The translations under genes were made by a program, and so were the position numbers. This document shows, piece after piece, positions 37,801 to 52,800 of a DNA stretch of 64,000 nt. Each line of letters starts with the position of its first letter. Position 1 is the stretch's first letter. The DNA is from Plectrocnemia conspersa (Eukaryota; Arthropoda; Insecta; Trichoptera; Polycentropodidae). The notes beneath the pieces were generated by a model. The model did not search any database. It worked only from the letters and a program-made list of their open reading frames with translations, and was not told the DNA's origin. Location: positions 115,210 through 179,209 of the forward strand of contig VTFK01000487.1 of NCBI GenBank assembly GCA_009617715.1, read 5' to 3'.

Positions 37801-40800
37801 AGAGCAATATGTGAGATGCTACTTTTGTACTTTCTCTTAAAAATAAGTCGACTTAGTTTGTATTTTAGACTTGATATAATGAAACATCTAAAAATATTAT
37901 TAGTTTTAGCACTTTGGTTAGAATAGCAAATATACGTTTCGCAACTGTCAAATTTAGTTTCATAGAAATTTTAGGAAAGCATAGAATTTCACTAGCGCCT
38001 ATCAGTTAAATTATATGTATATCTACTCGTGAAAATGTATTTGAACTTCACTAGTGAAAATATAACTTCACTGAAAAATACAACTATTTATACATCGCAT
38101 GTAAATAAATGTATATAATATATTACTACGCATGGAACATCACCTGCCAGAACAATTATATTTTTACTGGTAAAAATATATATCTACTAGTGAAAATAAA
38201 TTCCAATATGATTTCACTGAAATGACATATTTAAAATATATTTTCGGGATAGATTCGAGACTGTTTATATTTAGATTTTTTGAGGGATTATCTGATAATT
38301 TGTCCGTCAGTGTGATTTCATTAAATTGACATTTCATTAAATGACAAAATTCAAGGATGACGTCCCTGATTTTAGACTCTATTATTATAAATGTGCTGCA
38401 GCTGCTGTATACTTCACACCACGAATTTTTATTCGAAAGCATTTTATTCCATGTTGAAAGAGTCGCTTTAAAAAAGGATACTAGATAGAAAAAATGTACT
38501 TTTGGCTCGTATACTTGACTAAAAATATTGGCCTTAAGATATTGATGACATTTGGAGAGATGAAATTTAGGAACATGTCAATCAAACTACCATAAACGAA
38601 AGAGAAATGATTCATGAATTTCGCGAATATATTCTCGAAAAGACATTCTAAAAAAATATTGCGTTTAATATATGCTCTGAATTTTAATTCTATATTTTTA
38701 AGTGAACTTAAACGCGGGTTTTGGCAAATTAATCAAATTATTACCTCAATAAGAGCTTCGTTTAAGATCAATACAATTTCGGCACTTCTGTTCATCAAAC
38801 TCGACGGATCACCTTTGCCATTCTTCGATCCTTTAAAATGCGTTGAACTGTGGTTTCTCAGATTTCATTCGGCCATAGACACCAACACTAAAAAAATAAA
38901 TGAGACGATTTGTCAGATTAGAATTGGACGAAGCTTTGAAAATCACTATGAACTTTTATTAAAATATATAATATTTTACAATTTTATTTTAGTTATATAT
39001 ATATTTGTTTGTTTAACTTTAGATTTAACATGTCTAAAGTATATAAAAATATGATAAATTTTATGTGCTTTGTGGCATTAGAATTATTGATATTAGAATA
39101 TAATTTTTTTTTAGTAAAAAGCATGACAAGAAATGAGTTCCTACACCTTTTTTTAAAAAAAAAAGCCCTGCCTAGTAGTATTATATTATTTTACAATTTC
39201 CCATCATAATTTTTTTTTGTATTATTTTAATCTGATTTTTTAATGTTTTTGATGCTCTGTTTTTTATTTACGACCTAAAATTGATCATGATAATTTTTTT
39301 GGGACAATGGAATGACTATCCTTATAGTTCATTTAATACAAAATAAAATATTCAATGCTTTTAGCAATCAACTGCATTTCGTTGCAGTTTTTATGGATCT
39401 TAATAAATAGAGCTATTAATTGTAAGTAGTACTAGTTAAATGAGCGTGCTGCAACTGGCGTCATATTTTAATATACAAATACATAATATGTTTTAAATCA
39501 GTTAACCATTTGTAAAATTTCATATCGCGGGTGTATTTATTGTGACAGACAAACTTATATAGCATTAAATATACATACAAAGATACAAGGTAGATAAAGC
39601 CAATGTCACATCTTAACTAACACAAATGTTTCCATGGAAACATTTTTATTCTTTTATTAATAAAAAAATATATTTAAACGTATAAAACATAACTCAAAGT
39701 ATAGTATTATTAAGTGTTAAATAAAAACTGTAGGCATAAGAACATATTCCTAGATCAAATGCCTGATTATTACCTGTTAACTGTCGACTATTATCATCTT
39801 CATTCAGTCGGATTAAACTGTCGATAAAATACTGTAAACTAATCACACATGCGATCGTTATCTAAATTTGACTAGCCGTATTTCGTTACGCAATCAATTA
39901 ATGCATATACCTAGGTATATGTTATACATATCGAACGATGTAAAGTGTCGTTGTTTTGAATCGAATATTAAGCAGTAGGTCATTAACGCATGCTTTTCTT
40001 TAGACAAGAACTGCTTTTAACGAACTCGAGCTAGTTCACATTTTCACCAACCGATTGTTTAACAAGTCAGATGTTAACACGGGTCAATCAACAGCGATAA
40101 GAAGTTCGCATTTTAAAATACAATGATTAGTTCATGATAATGCAGAGATCAGCAGCTACATAATATAATAAAATAATACAAATTTAGGGTAAAATACGTA
40201 ATGTAAATAGTGTTCTAAACACAATTTTTTTCTGAGAAAGAATGAAAATAACTATAGTTGGGTTACTATATTTAGAATATAGATTATTGATAGTTATTAA
40301 TAATAATAACATTAAACACGTTCGTGTTCTTTTCTTATTTTATTATTAATCTCAGTATCTTTAAACTTTTACTAGATTAACAAATAAGCTGCAGGATGGA
40401 CAGTGTATTGTTTAAAGGCTGTAAAAAATATTTAAAAAACAATGATTGATTTCTATACTGTTTATATTTAAAGATAAAGCTATTGTTCTTTTGATAATAA
40501 ATCTACACATACGTATGTATAATATATCGGTTTTCAATTGGTATTTGCAGGCGACAATAACTATTGGTAACTATTCACTTCACTTAATCAAGACACGCAA
40601 TCGATACTTTTATAGACAGAGGGATACTCAGAAAGTAAATCTAAAAGATAAGTAAGAATAAGCAAAGTGATCGTGAGTCATGAAATTTTAAGAGGATACT
40701 CATTTAAAACATATTTGATTGAGCTAAAGGTCATGGAAATTAGTTATGAACAGGCAAAATTTGTCAGAATTGTAACGTGAAATTATTTTATGAAAAATTA

Positions 40801-43800
40801 TTGAACAATCTTTTTGGGCCAGCGGGCGTCTGCTGGTCCACTCCATGTGTCTGCCTGAGTCTTCGAGTGACTGCTTGTGGCTTCTTTCTCCTCATCGGAG
40901 TCCAGGCTTAAGTATCCAGAGCTGCAAAGCTTGCTGACCAATCACAATTATGCAGCGATCATCCTACTCGCTTTTTAGAACAACGAAATATGTATACGCC
41001 TTTAGAAAGTGACACTTGCTGAAAATTTCCGAGGTAGAATTGTGTAACGGGAATGTTGTGGCCTTCCCATGGCCGTTTTGTGACAAAGAAATATTCATTC
41101 AATGCACTGAAGAATCCTTGCGTGTTATTTATGAGGGAACATTTTATTTATATTCGTAACGAGAGTCATAACGAGTGCCTTTGTGTGATCTCACTAATCG
41201 CAGATTTTAACGCGAGTTTCAAGAATAGGACCCCCCACAGATTTTAACATATAATTTGCACAAATGTACACTGCCGAATTTTACAAAATACAACAATAAG
41301 TTTCTCACGCATTATCATTGAATGAGCAAATTCATAGTTTTTAAAAATAATTTATGAATGCTCAGATTGTATTAATTTTCATTGGTAATAAAATAAATAA
41401 AAACTTTTAGTTAATTTTCAATTCAATCTTCCAAGTATACGAATTTTCTTCAGTTCTTTAAAAAACATTTCAATAACTATTTCTTGGATTGCTTTGAAGC
41501 ATTTCCCTTATTAAAAATTTCTCTGATATGTTAAGAACTATTTTATTAAAATGTTTAATAGATTATGCTAATATAATTTTTAAAAAAAATAAAATATTTT
41601 ACTGAAAGATTATGGTATAACTTAACTAACAAATATATTTAATTTCCATAAGCAATATCATGACCACCAACAAAAGTAGTATCAACTAACCTATCTCAAG
41701 ATAATGTTATAAAATAAAGATAAGACTATAATTTTATGTTAAATATTTAAATGGAGTTTCCAGTGGGAGACTTCCATATTATTTTTATTTTCCTTCCTCA
41801 AGTGCCTAGTTGCTGGGAGAAAAGTGAAAGAAGATAATATTTAATAAAAAAAATAGGCATATAGCATTTTTATAATTAAAAAAGATATTATTTAATTTCT
41901 AAACTCAGTAAAATATTCAGTAATTTTTGACTAATTAATTCTAGTATTTTAAACTGGTTTTTGGTCCGATTTTTAAAAATCCTACTTCTTAGCACTTGTA
42001 GACGATGCTGGAAAAGCCTTTTCAAGCATTTTGTTAATTACTTGTGCAAACTAGAATATTCTAAAGTACTATTTAAATATTATATTAATATATTATACGG
42101 ATTCTTAAAATGACGTCAATAATGTTCTGTAGCGTTCTACAACATATTTACATTTTTATGTACATAATTAAAGCATTGATAACATTCTGTGTCTCAGCTT
42201 CGCTGCTTCAATCGACATTCCAAAGAATCTTTTGTAATGCTTATCTCGGTGTCAAAGCAAAGTTTCGAACCACTAAACAAATATGCAAAGATTTCTAATC
42301 AGACAATCGCTCAAAGGAAGGAAGACCTTTGCGACCTTGCCAAGTCGATAATGACCAACATAAACTCATAAACATACGCAGAATCTATGCAAACAAAAGT
42401 CCGGAGTATTGTACATACTACAGAAAGAGCGAATTCGATTTGCAAATAACAAAATGTCTGAAACAAGTAGCATGTCATCGGTGTTTGCCGACAGTCAACA
42501 TAAATTCGCTTTGTTGTTGTACTGTCACCTGTTTAATGGGTGATGCAGAAGTTTGCATAAATCGTAAAGTGAGATTGTTTTTTATAAGTATCTTAGATAT
42601 GTTATATTTAAGTACGTTATTAGATGCACGCGCGCTTTAGTTGACCTCTTGACTATCTTTCAATAATAATTGCGGTTACCGCATACCTGTAATTAAAATT
42701 AAATAAAATCATTAATATAAATTTCCAGCACGAGAGATCAGTGGTAAGGGTTGGTGACTAATACTCGAAAGATCTGGATTCAAAACTAGTGTCTTTTAAT
42801 TTCTATCGTGTCTTAGTGATAATTATTATTCCGACCGACTAACACAGATTTGTTTTTTTTGTATTTCTAATCTAACAGATGAATAAAAAAAAAACATGCA
42901 TAGTGAGATCTATTGCTCAAAATCTGTAATATAAGATTATAATTAAAAAAAAAATAGATGTCACTGATTTTGATTATAGTTTGATGTTTCACTATTTAGT
43001 ATATTTTTATTGTTTGTTATACTGCAATGAAAGATTGCCAATAAATAAATATCGTGCAAGTAATAAAGCAAATGTTTGGAAATTATCCAGTATATGAATC
43101 AGGCGTCGCAGTAATCAATTTTGTAGATTTCCTGACAATAACTCCTAAATTTCTATCAGAATTTAAAAAATGTACTGTAGTGTAGTGTAAATGTAGCTAC
43201 CGTAGTTTTAATTTTGCAAAATACTGTAAGGCTAAACTTTTGTCCAATTATTATACAGATCGCTCTTTACATGTTAATGAGCAACTTTTCGCTAATCAAT
43301 AAATGGATAGTTTTTTGTAGAAAAATTCATAATGGCGAATTTTTGGTTTTCATCAGTTCATGCGGCACCCATTAGTCAAGTTGTCATCTTTAACAAAACC
43401 ACTACACTATCTATAATTGAAAGGATTAACGCATATTATCATAGAAAGGGCCAGTTCTTTTAACTTAAAAGCACTTTTACCATTAAAAAAAAATATTTAT
43501 TTAAAATAAATCAGCGTGGGAGACCACTTACCGGATTAAATACACGCTATAAATCATAAAAGATTATATATGTATCACCTTGAGAGGAGTAGATAACACA
43601 TGGAGCCGTTTTCGTTCTATCTTATCGGCCAACCGTAATTTATTTTATATAAATTCGCTATTTGAAAAGGGGCGGACCACAAAATTGACCATGGAGGGGC
43701 TATGAGTATAAATACTTTGTCAATTATGAATCGACATAAAGGCAAATAAACCTCAAAGAGATCTTCATCTAAATCCAGAATCCTAAATCCAGAATCCTGC

Positions 43801-46800
43801 AACCCACAGATACACCTACGGACAACCCGTCTCAACTGTTGCGCAACAAACAATTTTTGCTACACTCAATAAATACCCCGAAAAAAGTTTTAATAATTTT
43901 CGAGCCTATAAATATTTTAAAAAAGCTCTCGAATTATCGTGTGTGGTTCTGATTCACAAAATGATTTAAATCGACTGAAAAAAGGAACGTACGACTTTCT
44001 TGTTCCTAGATGACATTTCTAGAACCACTGTACGTTCCTTAATATTAGATTCTGTTGCTTCACCTGCTTTGAACTCATGGAAAAAAATTTTGTTTGTATA
44101 TTTTTAATCTTTAATTCAATTGCTACATTTAATATTATAGCCGTAATGAAATTATTATTTCATTTAAATAAACTAATAACTAATTTTATGTGTCCTTTAA
44201 CATTAAAATTGATCTTTATGCCAAACAATTATTTTACGTTATACTTGATAATTTAAGTAAAACAAACTAATGATAAACTAACGAAAAAATTTAGCCCCCC
44301 TGTACTAAATCAAATAGCATGGATTCTCTATCAAAATTTCCGAAACGTAATTGTGCACGATTGTAAAAAGCTCGCCGATAAGCAATTATAATTAAATATA
44401 TTTTTCAATGCATTAAAAATTATGTTTAAACTAGTAAGAGAGAAACGTATCTAGATTTTACATCAATTAAACAAATTTAATACAGTGACAATTAATTATT
44501 TTCCGAAAAAAATATGAAACATTTTTTTTTTATTTATACTTTTTATTATCTAGTATAATATATTTAAAAAATTAACATTCTATTGTTTTATATAAACAGT
44601 TTTTTTAAAGAAGAATATAATTGCATATTTTTGAAAGAAAAGTTATAAAATCAAGTCTTATATACCTTTAATTTTGACAATGTGCACGCACAAATTCATG
44701 TATGTATATATAAATTTTATTTTAAATGTTTAGAATCGATCGTTTTTGTTTAAATATTACGAAACTAGCAGTTAAAGATTTTAAATGTGCTTATATCCTT
44801 ACGTGTGTATATTTATTCCATATTTTAACAAAAGCATTAGTATAAAGCCACATAAAACCCCTGAAAAAAAGTGTTAACAAATATTTACGCAATCCATTTG
44901 ATACTGATGATTTTTTTTATATAAATGGAAGTACATGATATTTTCCAATCCTCTCCATCATTTTAATTTTCTGCACAAACTATTTTTTTATTTCCTAACC
45001 CCATTTTGTTTAAAATTTTGTCACGACTCGTGGAATATTTTCAATCGTCATCGTAGCTAAAATTGAAATTCTTAGTGAGACTAGTTATAGAGTTTCGAAG
45101 TTGTTAGATAATTTTATAAAACGATGGTTTTATTCATGTATGTGGATATAAATATATTTTTAATGTAAAATACTTTCAAAATACTATAATTATACGAATT
45201 TAGTGTAAGGTATGCGCTTGCATACCTCACACTAAATTATATATTCGAATATATATTGTAAATATCAAGCCATAAATCATCCTCTGGAAACGTCACATTA
45301 TTCTAATCACGTGTTGATTGTCTGACAGTCACTAAGAGACTGAGAGAGTACGCGATCTGCATCGCGTCGCTTGGTACTCCATCTGGCGGCTATTGGAACT
45401 GTCTCTTGATCACAGAAATACATATAAATATTAATAATATAATTGCTTGCTTGCTCTTGGTTGAATACAAATTAAGCCTTGTTCCATGATTTGCGCATTA
45501 CTGTTTTACATAGACGATAAGAGAACAGGGTAGGCGAAATTTCATTTTTTGTCCTCAGTCCTCTGATTAATCTTGATGATTCGATGATTTTCTAATGCAC
45601 ATAAACTCATTAGCGTGCATCTGTATAAATCGAAATCAGTAAACATTGACAACGTCGTCATTTTATGTTTGGATCAGGATTACCTGAACCACCGTTTATT
45701 GGATGTTTATTTTAATGGGACACAAATAGACTCTCTACACTGTAATATAAATCTATCATCCTATAAAAAAAGATAATATTAAAGCATACAATTGCTTTAT
45801 TAAACCAGGAAAATAAATAATTATGCTTCACACAAATATAACACATTCTTACATATTTTACACGACTCCCACATCATAAAATCAAATAAAAAACGGTATC
45901 TTATGTGTTATAGTTAATACTCAGGGCTGTCGTCCCATTTTTTTTTTGTATACCATTTAATTATTATTTATAAAAAAAATAATCTAAAATTATTTTAATA
46001 ATATATTATAATTAGATAAATAAATCAGTTTCTGACTTAAATCGTGGATCATTATCTCAGTTGTGTTGTATTTTTCAATAGATTTATATTAGACTGACTA
46101 TAATTTTTTAAGATGGCTAAAACCAGGAAGTTAATTGTATAGTTTAATGAGTAATACAATTTTGCTAAAAATATGACTTATTCTTAGAATTTCTCAATGA
46201 TTATTTGGTTATTAAATGCTAACCTGTAACTAAATATTTTTTAAAAATGATAACTAATACAATTTATAGTACATCCATGGGCTCTAATCCGTTTTAAGCC
46301 TTCAAAATGACCCAATGACCTAATTATGCGAGTGCAATGTGCTATCGCAATAAAGTAACACTTGTCTAAACTTCATAAATTGCTTTTAACTAAAGGTTGT
46401 TAATATTAGCACCTTTTTCAAATGATAACATGTGTAGTGTTGTTCATACAGATTTCACAACAATACATTCTTGATTAGATCAGCTGTTTTTTTATTGATA
46501 TATGAAAGTGTTTCTATATTAGTTGATTACAAAAATTACAGCAATAAAACTAAGCACCTGATATTAGGTAAAACTTTGTTCTAAAAAATATTTAATAGAA
46601 GAATATGTAACCCTATTTATATACATATAAAAAATGTCTCTAAGCATTATAAACCATGATATATGCGTGTGGCATAATTTATTATGAGTAATTTAACAGA
46701 TGGAATGTTTAATTAACGTCTAATTACATTCGACGTTCAAGGTAGTTTATGTTTAATGAAAATAGCATTGTTACAAAAAGCATTTGCACGCAGTGATTTA

Positions 46801-49800
46801 TTATTTTGACAGATTAATTCCAATTCCAAATAAAGAAGGTCAAAAATTATTATTGAAACACTGATGTAGCTGTCAAACGAATGAGCAAATATTTACTCAC
46901 ACATCGTTAACGATAATTATTATTGTCGTTTAAAGTTTATTTTGCTCATTTAACAACATTCGTTAAAATTACATGACCTCTCTTTGAATGCATCGGAATC
47001 GTGCGAGGACACAAGTCATTGATATTGAAAATATGCACTGATCTTCAAACGAAATAAATGATTCCTTTGAACGACAACACGAGAAATGAGTCGAATGTGA
47101 TAATTTTCAATGATTCTATTTACAGACACGATTATGAATAGAGGTCACTAATGGCAGACCTAAATTATTATTATTTTTTATATGAGCAGTGTTTTATAAA
47201 ATGTACAATATATAAAATTCTAATCTATATTATAAGCTTATATAAAACCCATTTTTTTATGATTTATTATATTAAGTTGCTATACATTAATACAAACATA
47301 GCTATAGTGCAAATATATATAGCAAATAACCTAGGGATTTTTTTTACCCATAGTAAATATGCTTTATTTATAATTCTTGGTATTTATGATCTGTCTTAAA
47401 TGTGTTTTATTAATATTGTAAGACATTTTGTTATTATATAATCTATGTATATATTTTTATAAAATTAAATTATTTTAAAATTTTACATAATTCTCAGAAT
47501 AAGATTTTTTTAAATAGTTGCTTAACAAATTTAGCAAGATTAGAACTACCAATAAAGTATTTAGATACTTTCCTGTTATAGAGGGGGCAAATTTATTAAA
47601 ATAAATATTTATTTATTTGTATGTTTATACATTTAAATTATTTATAAGTAGATGCGTTGCAGAGAATTATTCATGGGGTGTTTAGTGTTCTGATCAACGC
47701 TCACTCGCTACCGCTCGTTCACACCTAACCTATTTATGTTCGATTAAATGCGAACGAGCGGCAGCCAGTAAGCGTTGTTCAGAACAGTGATGCATATGAA
47801 TAAATAAAATGAATATACAATTTAAAAAGTATGTTGCAATTATGAATATTTTATCGTTAACTATAATACATAGTTCAAAAGAACGATTATTTGGAAACTC
47901 GAACTACGAGCGATATAATTATTTATATAATACATTTTATTCATTTATTTATTTATATAATATACATAAATGTTCTGACAAACGCTCACTCGCTACCGCT
48001 CGTTCGCACCTAACCTATTTAAATTTCAAAACGTATTTCTGTAGCTATACATAATTTTAAACAGTATTTTTTATATTTCTTTATACATTTTATTTATTTA
48101 ATACATCATTGTTCACACTTAAACTGTAGGTTAGGTTAGGCGTTAATTGAGCGTTAACAAAATAACGATGTTCAAAATAACGAATATTTGGAACTTTGGA
48201 AGCTACGAGTGAAATAATTTCTTACATAATACATTTATTTATTTATTTATATAATACTATATATAACACGTGTTATATATTTATATACATCATTATTCTG
48301 ACCAACGCTCACTCGCTACCGCTCGTTCGCACCTAACATGTTGAACTTTCAAAACGTATTTTTGTAACAAAATAACGTTTTAAACAGTATTATATACATT
48401 TATTTATACCTTTTATTTATATACATCACTGTTCTGACTAATGCTCACTCACTGCCGCTCGTTCGCACCTAACCTAACCTACATGTTAAGTGCAAGCGAG
48501 CGGTAGCGAGTGAGCGTTGATCAGAACAGTAAACATTTATAATTGTATATAAATAAAAAAAATTTTTTTTAAATAAATTTGATCGCTGATAATAGGAAAG
48601 TACTAATTATATACCTATATTCATTCGTATACAAAAATAAATAAAAAGTATAAAGACTATTTTTTTTTATTTTTTTTTAACATTAAACTATAAATCAGTA
48701 TGAAGTTTAATTTTTATTAAATGCGCATACTATCTGGAATATTATAAAAAAATACTACAATATTTTGTGTTGTACTCAAAGGGTCTTTAAGGATATCTGT
48801 TATTAAAATAAAAAATATTTAAAATAAAAATAAAACTGTTACATATTTTTTTATATAAGAATTACAAAAAAAATGGTATATTTTGAATACTGTAGAGTTT
48901 TAAAGATGTATTAATTTTTTTTAAAGAGTGAAAAATATTACTTAAAATGATTATTAAGTACAGGTTTTTAAAAATAAAAAGCAGTTTTCTAATTTTATAA
49001 ATTCATCCTAGAAAACAGATTTTTAAACTTAGTTTTTAAAAACAGACAAACCCCAATTGACACATTAAAAAATATGATTACTATAATCGATGGTATTAAC
49101 TCATAAAAGCAATTTGAATCACTAAGATTAGTTCAATTGGAATACTGAACTATTTATTAAATAAAAAATGTTACTAAATAACAGTAATTTAACCCCTAAA
49201 ATTATTTTTTTGCATAAGTAAAAAATATATACTCTGAAAATGTGTATACTTTTTTGATATACTTGCTATTTCTATTGCATATTTTTTATACTTCGTAATA
49301 ATTTAGTAGAAAATGGCAAATATTTTATATAAAATAATAATTTGCATATATAATACAATCATTCATAAAAAATTGTGGTTCTGTATAAATTATTATAATA
49401 AATTATATTGTCTAATTAATAACCTTTTAATCTCATTAAAAACATAATGTCTTATTTTATTACTTTGTTAGATAAGATACATAGTTTACATATGTGTAGT
49501 TACACAGTGAAAAGATTAACCATCTTAAAACACACTATTTATGTAACAGTTGTTTAAATATCATAAAAAAATAAAAATATACATAAAATAGATTTGCTCT
49601 AAATATAAACCATATAAGTATAATAATGTCATAATATTAAAAAATATTTTTTTGAAGAATTGAGCTATTAATTATGTTTTAAATGTTAATATTAGATTCC
49701 CTTGAGTATATAAACCTTAATTTTAATACACCGAATGATTTTTTAGTGTTCTCTAATCGTAAATACTACTATGCAATTATCAAGAACAAATTGCTTAAAC

Positions 49801-52800
49801 GTGTCTAAGCTCATTCTTAAAGTAGTAGTTCGATACACTTTACCCCCCAAATCTGCCTTCTTCTCGAATGCGTCAGAGTTTTGCTATATTATACGGATAA
49901 TTCCAAAGTGAATGAGTTTTTACCGGCAGAATCTGATTCAAATATGACACACTCGATAAGTGGCATGGATGTTGTTTGCTCACTTCATTATTGAGAAATA
50001 ACGCGAGAACATAATTGAATTGAGATTTTACACTTTTTTTGATGGACGTGTTAAACGAACGTCTTTCCGATGTCTATCTTCCGTTTTGCAACATTATCAC
50101 TAATTTTGAGCTTTCTGTTTCAACTAGTTTGTACCCATTCGTGTTATATTCAATAAGGCAAGTATTGTTTCTTCTTGTTTGCTTAACAAATCTGATGAGA
50201 ACATTTTCACTACAACATCTTCTGTATTTTATTTTATTTTTTATCAAATATTATATTCGATTTTTATATAATATAATAATTGTATAGTATAGATTATTAT
50301 CTAAACTTAATAAAAAGATATCAGAACTAAGGTGAGATAACTGATTTTTATTATTGTCAATTTTCCTTTTAAATGTTTTAATCTACAGTGCTTCAATTCC
50401 TAGTAAACTTGTGGGACAATTTATTTATTGACCGTTTGCCTTATTAATAATTTCGGCGCAAGATCAGATTTTTTATGATACGATTTACCAAAGAAACAAA
50501 ACTTGCGCAATATTTCATCTTGAGATTATTTCTTAAGTAATTAAATAAATATATATTTACTATTATATACGACTTTTTATCAAACTCAAAACATTCAATA
50601 AATCTCTTTCTTCATTTCAGCTCAAGTGACATTCTTCTATTTCATCTTCTTCGCTTGTCTAGCAGCTCTTTTTTCAATATGCATGAAAGGATTGCTTTCC
50701 ACCATCAGCACCACAGAGCCAAAGTGGAAACTAGCAGAATCAATAATCGGTTAGTGCACACATTTATTCCAAACGCATTCAACAACACCTGCAAAACCAA
50801 TCCATCTACGATCACCATTTTTTTATAATTACAGGCACGAATCCCGGTCTAGGCTTCAGGCCCTTATCTGAGAGAACAGAGGAAGGATCTTTGATTTGGT
50901 ACGACTCGAAAAACAGCAGCCAAATAGACAGATGGGTCAATTTACTAAACAATTTTTGAAGCGTCAGTTCCCTTCTATTTGATACGATTTAATTTTATAT
51001 TATTTTTATATATTTAATACACCATTTTCAGTATACATACACAACGAAGAACTTCCTGGAGGTGGTAGAAATCAAATCCAATGCGATTTCGGTCAGATAA
51101 TACCACAAGGAAAAGTTTGTGCAGTCGACGTATTGAAATGGGATCCGTGTACTCCATCTTCGAATTATTCTTATGACCACGCCTCGCCTTGTTTTTTCCT
51201 TAAACTCAATAAGGTGAGCTTCATATCTTATCGTGTATACAATCATCGCTGCATTTGATTGCCAAATTAATTCTATAAAAAGTAATCTATAGATTACGAT
51301 AATACAATTACAACTTCGTAATTTTTAGATATATGGTTGGATACCCGAGTTTTATGACGATCCAACAGATCTTCCAACTGATATGCCACACGATCTCAAG
51401 ACATTCATTGCCAATTTGGAACCTGCAAGGGTATTTTATTATTATTATTATTACTATTATTTATGTCTCAAAAGCGTAGAGAATCACGTAGTATTTGTGT
51501 TTATTGAGAACTGGCGATAAGAATAGATATATATTATATAAAATACTGGATCAACAACAGGAGCAATAACCTCTTAATGAACCGTTATCTAATAATATTT
51601 GCACCTTTGTATGATTGAATTGAGTTTAGTATTAAGTATAAACTCGTTATACTACAGAAATAAGTAAAAAACAATAATTTTAGTAATTACAGCTGTAAAC
51701 TAGTTACAAATAGAGGTATAATTTATTTTTCAATGGAATGAAAGAGAAGCTTTCGTACTATCCAATTATATTATGTTCTTAGCTTTGCTTATGTTATGTA
51801 GTATTTCGTTTATATTCTTGTTTTTTTGCAACAACAATCATTACTTTTATAAACTCTGGCAACACTGAACATACAATAGAAGTATGATTTATACGTTAAT
51901 TATTTCAGTTGCTTGTTAAGTAGGTCGGCGCCATGATTAGAAACTAATGTTTGGCCCTAACACCTACGAAAGTGGCTAACAATGTTTTGTTACATAATTA
52001 CATTTAAAGGTTAGGTGTAAGCGAGCGGAGCGTAAGGGTAATCTTGTCGCCAATTTAAATAATCCTGCTTTCAAGTAATTTCAATGTTCTGATCAACGCT
52101 CATTCGCACTTAAACTGTTTAAAGTTTTAAAACGTTGTTGGCCGCTTTCAATGCCGTTAGGACCAAACCAGCATAGTGACGCAGCAGAGAGTGCAAAACT
52201 ATTGCTTTCTGAGCGTGGCGCCGATTATTCATAAGTACCTAATTTTATTTATAATAATTCAAATTTAATTTTTGACTGAATATAAAGCAGGTCATATTAT
52301 TTGAAAAGCATTTTTTTAAATAATTATTTCAAACCAATCTTAAAACTGTCTATTTAAAATGTATTTTCTTAATGTTCTTCTGTAAGAAATGTCTTATTTT
52401 ACTGTAATTTTAACTAACTTTTTTGCTCCCAAGATACACTATTTAGCCAACTGATTTGAAGCATAAATACCATAATTGAAGTACGTAGTATTAAAGTAAC
52501 TAGACGTCCTCCTTTTAGGAGGATTGTTCTTCTCAAAAATTGTCATTGTTCTCCTTAAATAAAATTTCAAAAAATACATTTTTTAGTCCTTGTAGCAATT
52601 TCTCCTTCTTCAAAAAAAAATCGGAAATGTCATTTGAACAAAGTTATTGAAATAACCTTTTTTATTTCTCTCGGGAACTTGTCTCCTCAAACAAAAATTT
52701 CCAAAATGACATTTATTTTAGCGTCCTCATTTGATATTTTCAAAATATGGTCACCTTAGTAGTATGCGAGTTTTGAAAGAAAGCGTGTATATTCAAATTT

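Larger units (their letters stand above)
31854..50620 (+). other. Gene C intron 1 (18.8 kb)
   Basis: Bounded by gtaagt and ttcatttcag. 31,860-34,700 and 48,540-50,600 are extremely AT-rich and hold nothing I can name. 42,110-42,650 and 43,560-43,860 are less AT-rich but encode no recognisable protein; the latter has a 14 bp tandem duplication (ctaaatccagaatc) near 43,768-43,797. 38,600-38,960 may be a decayed transposon, since on the - strand a peptide TVQRILKDRRMAKGDP has no intact frame around it. Repeats, hairpins and a SINE are listed separately. Confidence 0.6.

Noticed and set aside
38614..39054. 146-codon open frame on the + strand
   Set aside because: AT-driven, no family resemblance. 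The - strand of the same stretch gives faint transposase-like peptides with stops, so it is at most transposon debris.
42110..42640. Three overlapping open frames in a less AT-rich part of gene C intron 1
   Set aside because: No motif, no splice context, no overlap with repeats that would hint at coding. The cysteines in one frame do not form a known pattern.
51028..51246. - strand open frame opposite gene C exon 4
   Set aside because: It is the antisense shadow of a well-supported coding exon.
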